Part shown: positions 5,748 through 7,310 of the stretch, piece by piece
Numbering within the stretch: position 1 is the first letter of the stretch
Layout of the letters: every line of letters starts with the position of its first letter
NCBI GenBank assembly: GCA_905233515.1
Contig: CAJOEQ010000083.1
Coordinates: forward strand, 1 to 7,310
Direction: 5' to 3'
Origin: an uncultured Synergistales bacterium
GTDB taxonomy: Bacteria > Synergistota > Synergistia > Synergistales > Aminobacteriaceae
Length of the DNA: 7,310 nt
Position numbers and translations under genes: made by a program
The notes under the pieces: model-generated
Database searches by the model: none
The model's input: the letters and a program-made list of their open reading frames with translations, nothing else
Told to the model about the DNA's origin: nothing

Positions 5748-6575
5748 ATGACAAAAAAATTTTTAGCGGCGTTAGTTCTTGTTATGATTCTTGCTTTCAG
5801 TGCATATGCTGATCAAGTAGTAAGGCTCGGCGTTACCGGCAGTGTTTACGATGAGATGTGGGCACCTGCTAAAGAATTACTTGCAAAAGAAGGTATTACA
5901 CTCGAAGTGATTCAATTCACCGATTATGTAACTCCTAACAGGGCACTTGCTGACGGAGATATTGATTTAAACGGTTTCCAGCATCAGATTTATTTTGCCG
6001 ACGAATTACAGAGTCGCGGCTATAAACTCACGAACATAGCAAATACTTTTGTTGTGCCGTTGAATCTCTATTCAATCAAAGTAAAGAAATTAGACGAGAT
6101 CAAAGACGGCGACGTTATAGCGATTCCGAATGATCCTACAAATGGAGGCAGGGCTATAAAAGTTTTAGCTACTTCAGGACTAATCACGTTAAAGAAAGAT
6201 GCAGGCTTCAACCCAGCAAAAGAAGACATCGAGAAATATAACGTGAAAATCACGATTCAGGAACTCGCAGCGAATACTATTCCTTCAGCACTTCCCGACA
6301 TTGCGGCAGGTGTAATTAATGACACGTACGCTCTTGATTATGGACTGAAGGCAAGCGACGCAGTTTTTGAAGATCAGGCACGTGAACACGAATACTGGAA
6401 TTTAATAGCTGCTAGGACTTCAGATTTAGCTGACCCCGCAAAAGTCGAATTATACAGCAAAGTCGTTAAAGCCTATCAGAGTCCGGAAATGAAAGAAGCT
6501 CTCTCAAAACTTTACGGCGGATTCTTCAGGCCGGTGGGCTGGGACGAAGATTTATTAGCTCCGTTCAAGAAATAA
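5748..6575 (+). CDS. metQ: MetQ/NlpA-family substrate-binding protein, non-lipoprotein form
   Basis: The 275-residue protein captures the substrate outside the inner membrane and delivers it to MetI. Residues 1-21 form a classical signal peptide (KK, a hydrophobic core from F5, cleavage predicted after AYA at 19-21, mature end DQVVRLG). Family motifs follow: FTDYVTPNRALADGDID (57-73), FQH (77-79), IPNDPTNGGRA (126-136), GLITLK (144-149) and GVINDTYALDYGL (188-200). H79, R135 and N191 stand where methionine contacts are expected in MetQ. Most MetQ proteins are lipoproteins with a cysteine at the cleavage site; there is no cysteine in this signal peptide, so the mature protein should be soluble in a periplasm, favouring a diderm host. 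NlpA-family members for other ligands exist, so methionine is likely but not certain. Confidence 0.9.
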   Translation: MTKKFLAALVLVMILAFSAYADQVVRLGVTGSVYDEMWAPAKELLAKEGITLEVIQFTDYVTPNRALADGDIDLNGFQHQIYFADELQSRGYKLTNIANTFVVPLNLYSIKVKKLDEIKDGDVIAIPNDPTNGGRAIKVLATSGLITLKKDAGFNPAKEDIEKYNVKITIQELAANTIPSALPDIAAGVINDTYALDYGLKASDAVFEDQAREHEYWNLIAARTSDLADPAKVELYSKVVKAYQSPEMKEALSKLYGGFFRPVGWDEDLLAPFKK

Positions 6576-6581
6576 TTTAAT

Positions 6582-7262
6582 ATGCTGCGTAAAATAATGC
6601 TCCTGAGTCTGGCTTTATTCGTTTGTCTTGAATATGGCACGCTTTCAGACGAAAGGAGCAAATACGGAATTGCTGCGGGAGATCCTTTTGTGCGTGAAGT
6701 TGTCTTAACATTTGATGACGGCCCGCGCGAGTCTGGAATGCAGGAAATTATCAGCGTTCTTGAATCTTATGATGTTCACGCGACATTTTTTGTAGTAGGA
6801 AAATTTGCCGAACGTTATGGAAATATAACGCTAGAACTTGCTAAATCAGGTCAGGAACTCGCAAATCATACTTACACGCACCCAAAATTATTTCGTTTAT
6901 GGGTTGAGAAAATCATGCGCGAGGCTGAACGCTGTGATGAGGTATTAGAGTCTCTTGGCATTCCTAAAACAAGATTTTTGCGGCCTCCGGGCGGTTCGTT
7001 CACAATGAATATTTTCAATGCGATGCGGCGTATGAATTTATGCTTAGGGCTTTGGAGCTTGAACACAGCAGATTACACGGGGCGGCCTGCTGAAGAGATT
7101 TCGCGTTTAGTTCTCAAGAGTACTAGACCCGGCACAATTATATTAATGCATTCGGGAGTTCCTAATACAGTTAAAGCACTTCCCGCAATAATAGAAGGCC
7201 TGAAAGCTCAAGGATATACATTTGTGAGGCTCTGCGAAATGAGGGACTCCGGCAAAATATAA
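6582..7262 (+). CDS. Secreted NodB-type polysaccharide deacetylase (carbohydrate esterase 4)
   Basis: This 226-residue protein has an N-terminal hydrophobic segment (about 5-18) fitting a signal peptide or membrane anchor, then one NodB domain. It carries motif 1 TFDDGP (43-48, catalytic D45 and metal D46), motif 2 HTYTH (96-100, metal H96 and H100), motif 3 RPPGGSF (134-140), a DYTG stretch (164-167) in the motif 4 position and motif 5 LMHSG (188-192, H190). All expected metal and catalytic residues are present, so it should be an active N- or O-deacetylase acting on peptidoglycan or another envelope glycan. The substrate cannot be told. It begins 6 bases after metQ with no clear Shine-Dalgarno, so it probably depends on readthrough from the met operon. 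C15 is preceded by LFV, a poor lipobox. Confidence 0.88.
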   Translation: MLRKIMLLSLALFVCLEYGTLSDERSKYGIAAGDPFVREVVLTFDDGPRESGMQEIISVLESYDVHATFFVVGKFAERYGNITLELAKSGQELANHTYTHPKLFRLWVEKIMREAERCDEVLESLGIPKTRFLRPPGGSFTMNIFNAMRRMNLCLGLWSLNTADYTGRPAEEISRLVLKSTRPGTIILMHSGVPNTVKALPAIIEGLKAQGYTFVRLCEMRDSGKI

Positions 7263-7310
7263 AATTTTTTCCTTTTTTGTCCATCCCGCAAACCCGAAAT
7301 GAAAACGCGA
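7263..7310. other. End of window: no gene or convincing terminator seen
   Basis: After the deacetylase stop there are T-rich runs (7265-7270 and 7273-7278) but no stable GC hairpin ahead of them. Only a 5-bp all-AT stem can be drawn. An ATG at 7299 has no Shine-Dalgarno and only four codons before the edge. Confidence 0.5.

Noticed and set aside
7263..7310. Terminator after the deacetylase.
   Set aside because: T-runs are present, but only a 5-bp AT stem can be formed ahead of them; the real terminator may lie beyond the window.

Overview
The window is AT-rich bacterial DNA with tightly packed genes, read as three transcription units. Codon choice and the mix of genes (an ATP-type PEP carboxykinase, a MetNIQ-like importer, NodB-type deacetylase, glycan glycosyltransferases) suggest an anaerobic, probably gut-type bacterium. 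A Synergistota-like lineage is my best guess, but no gene here fixes the taxonomy and I hold it loosely.

Minus strand, 1-1910: a two-gene glycosylation unit. A consensus sigma70 promoter (TTGACA, 18-nt spacer, TATAAT) at 1881-1910 reads leftward into a 6.7-copy heptanucleotide tandem repeat (1834-1880) that would form the first part of the mRNA. It then enters a family 2 glycosyltransferase with two C-terminal membrane helices (1790-843). The GT2 stop overlaps by 8 bases the start of a multi-membrane-span GT-C/ArnT-like glycosyltransferase (850 leftward) that runs off the window edge. The likely logic is that the GT2 loads a sugar on a polyprenyl phosphate and the GT-C enzyme transfers it to an acceptor outside the cytoplasm.

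Plus strand, 2000-3770: a single-gene unit. A divergent extended -10 promoter precedes a full-length but sequence-divergent ATP-dependent PEP carboxykinase (pckA), followed by a good intrinsic terminator.

Plus strand, 3769-7262: a second operon. A promoter whose -35 overlaps the T-run of the pckA terminator is followed by a roughly 180-nt leader with a long imperfect stem, an inner hairpin and a hairpin plus T-run resembling an attenuator. The leader ends in a strong Shine-Dalgarno and a TTG start. Then come metN (ATPase with C-terminal NIL domain), metI (permease, 14-base overlap), metQ (periplasmic binding protein with a cleavable signal peptide but no lipobox) and, 6 bases on, a secreted NodB-type polysaccharide deacetylase. 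The first three form a methionine-type ABC importer. The deacetylase looks like a cell-envelope gene riding on the same transcript.

The most interesting spots are the heptamer array placed directly downstream of a perfect -10 box in a surface-glycan operon (candidate phase or expression variation), and the structured leader of the metNIQ operon, which I cannot match to a known methionine riboswitch by eye.
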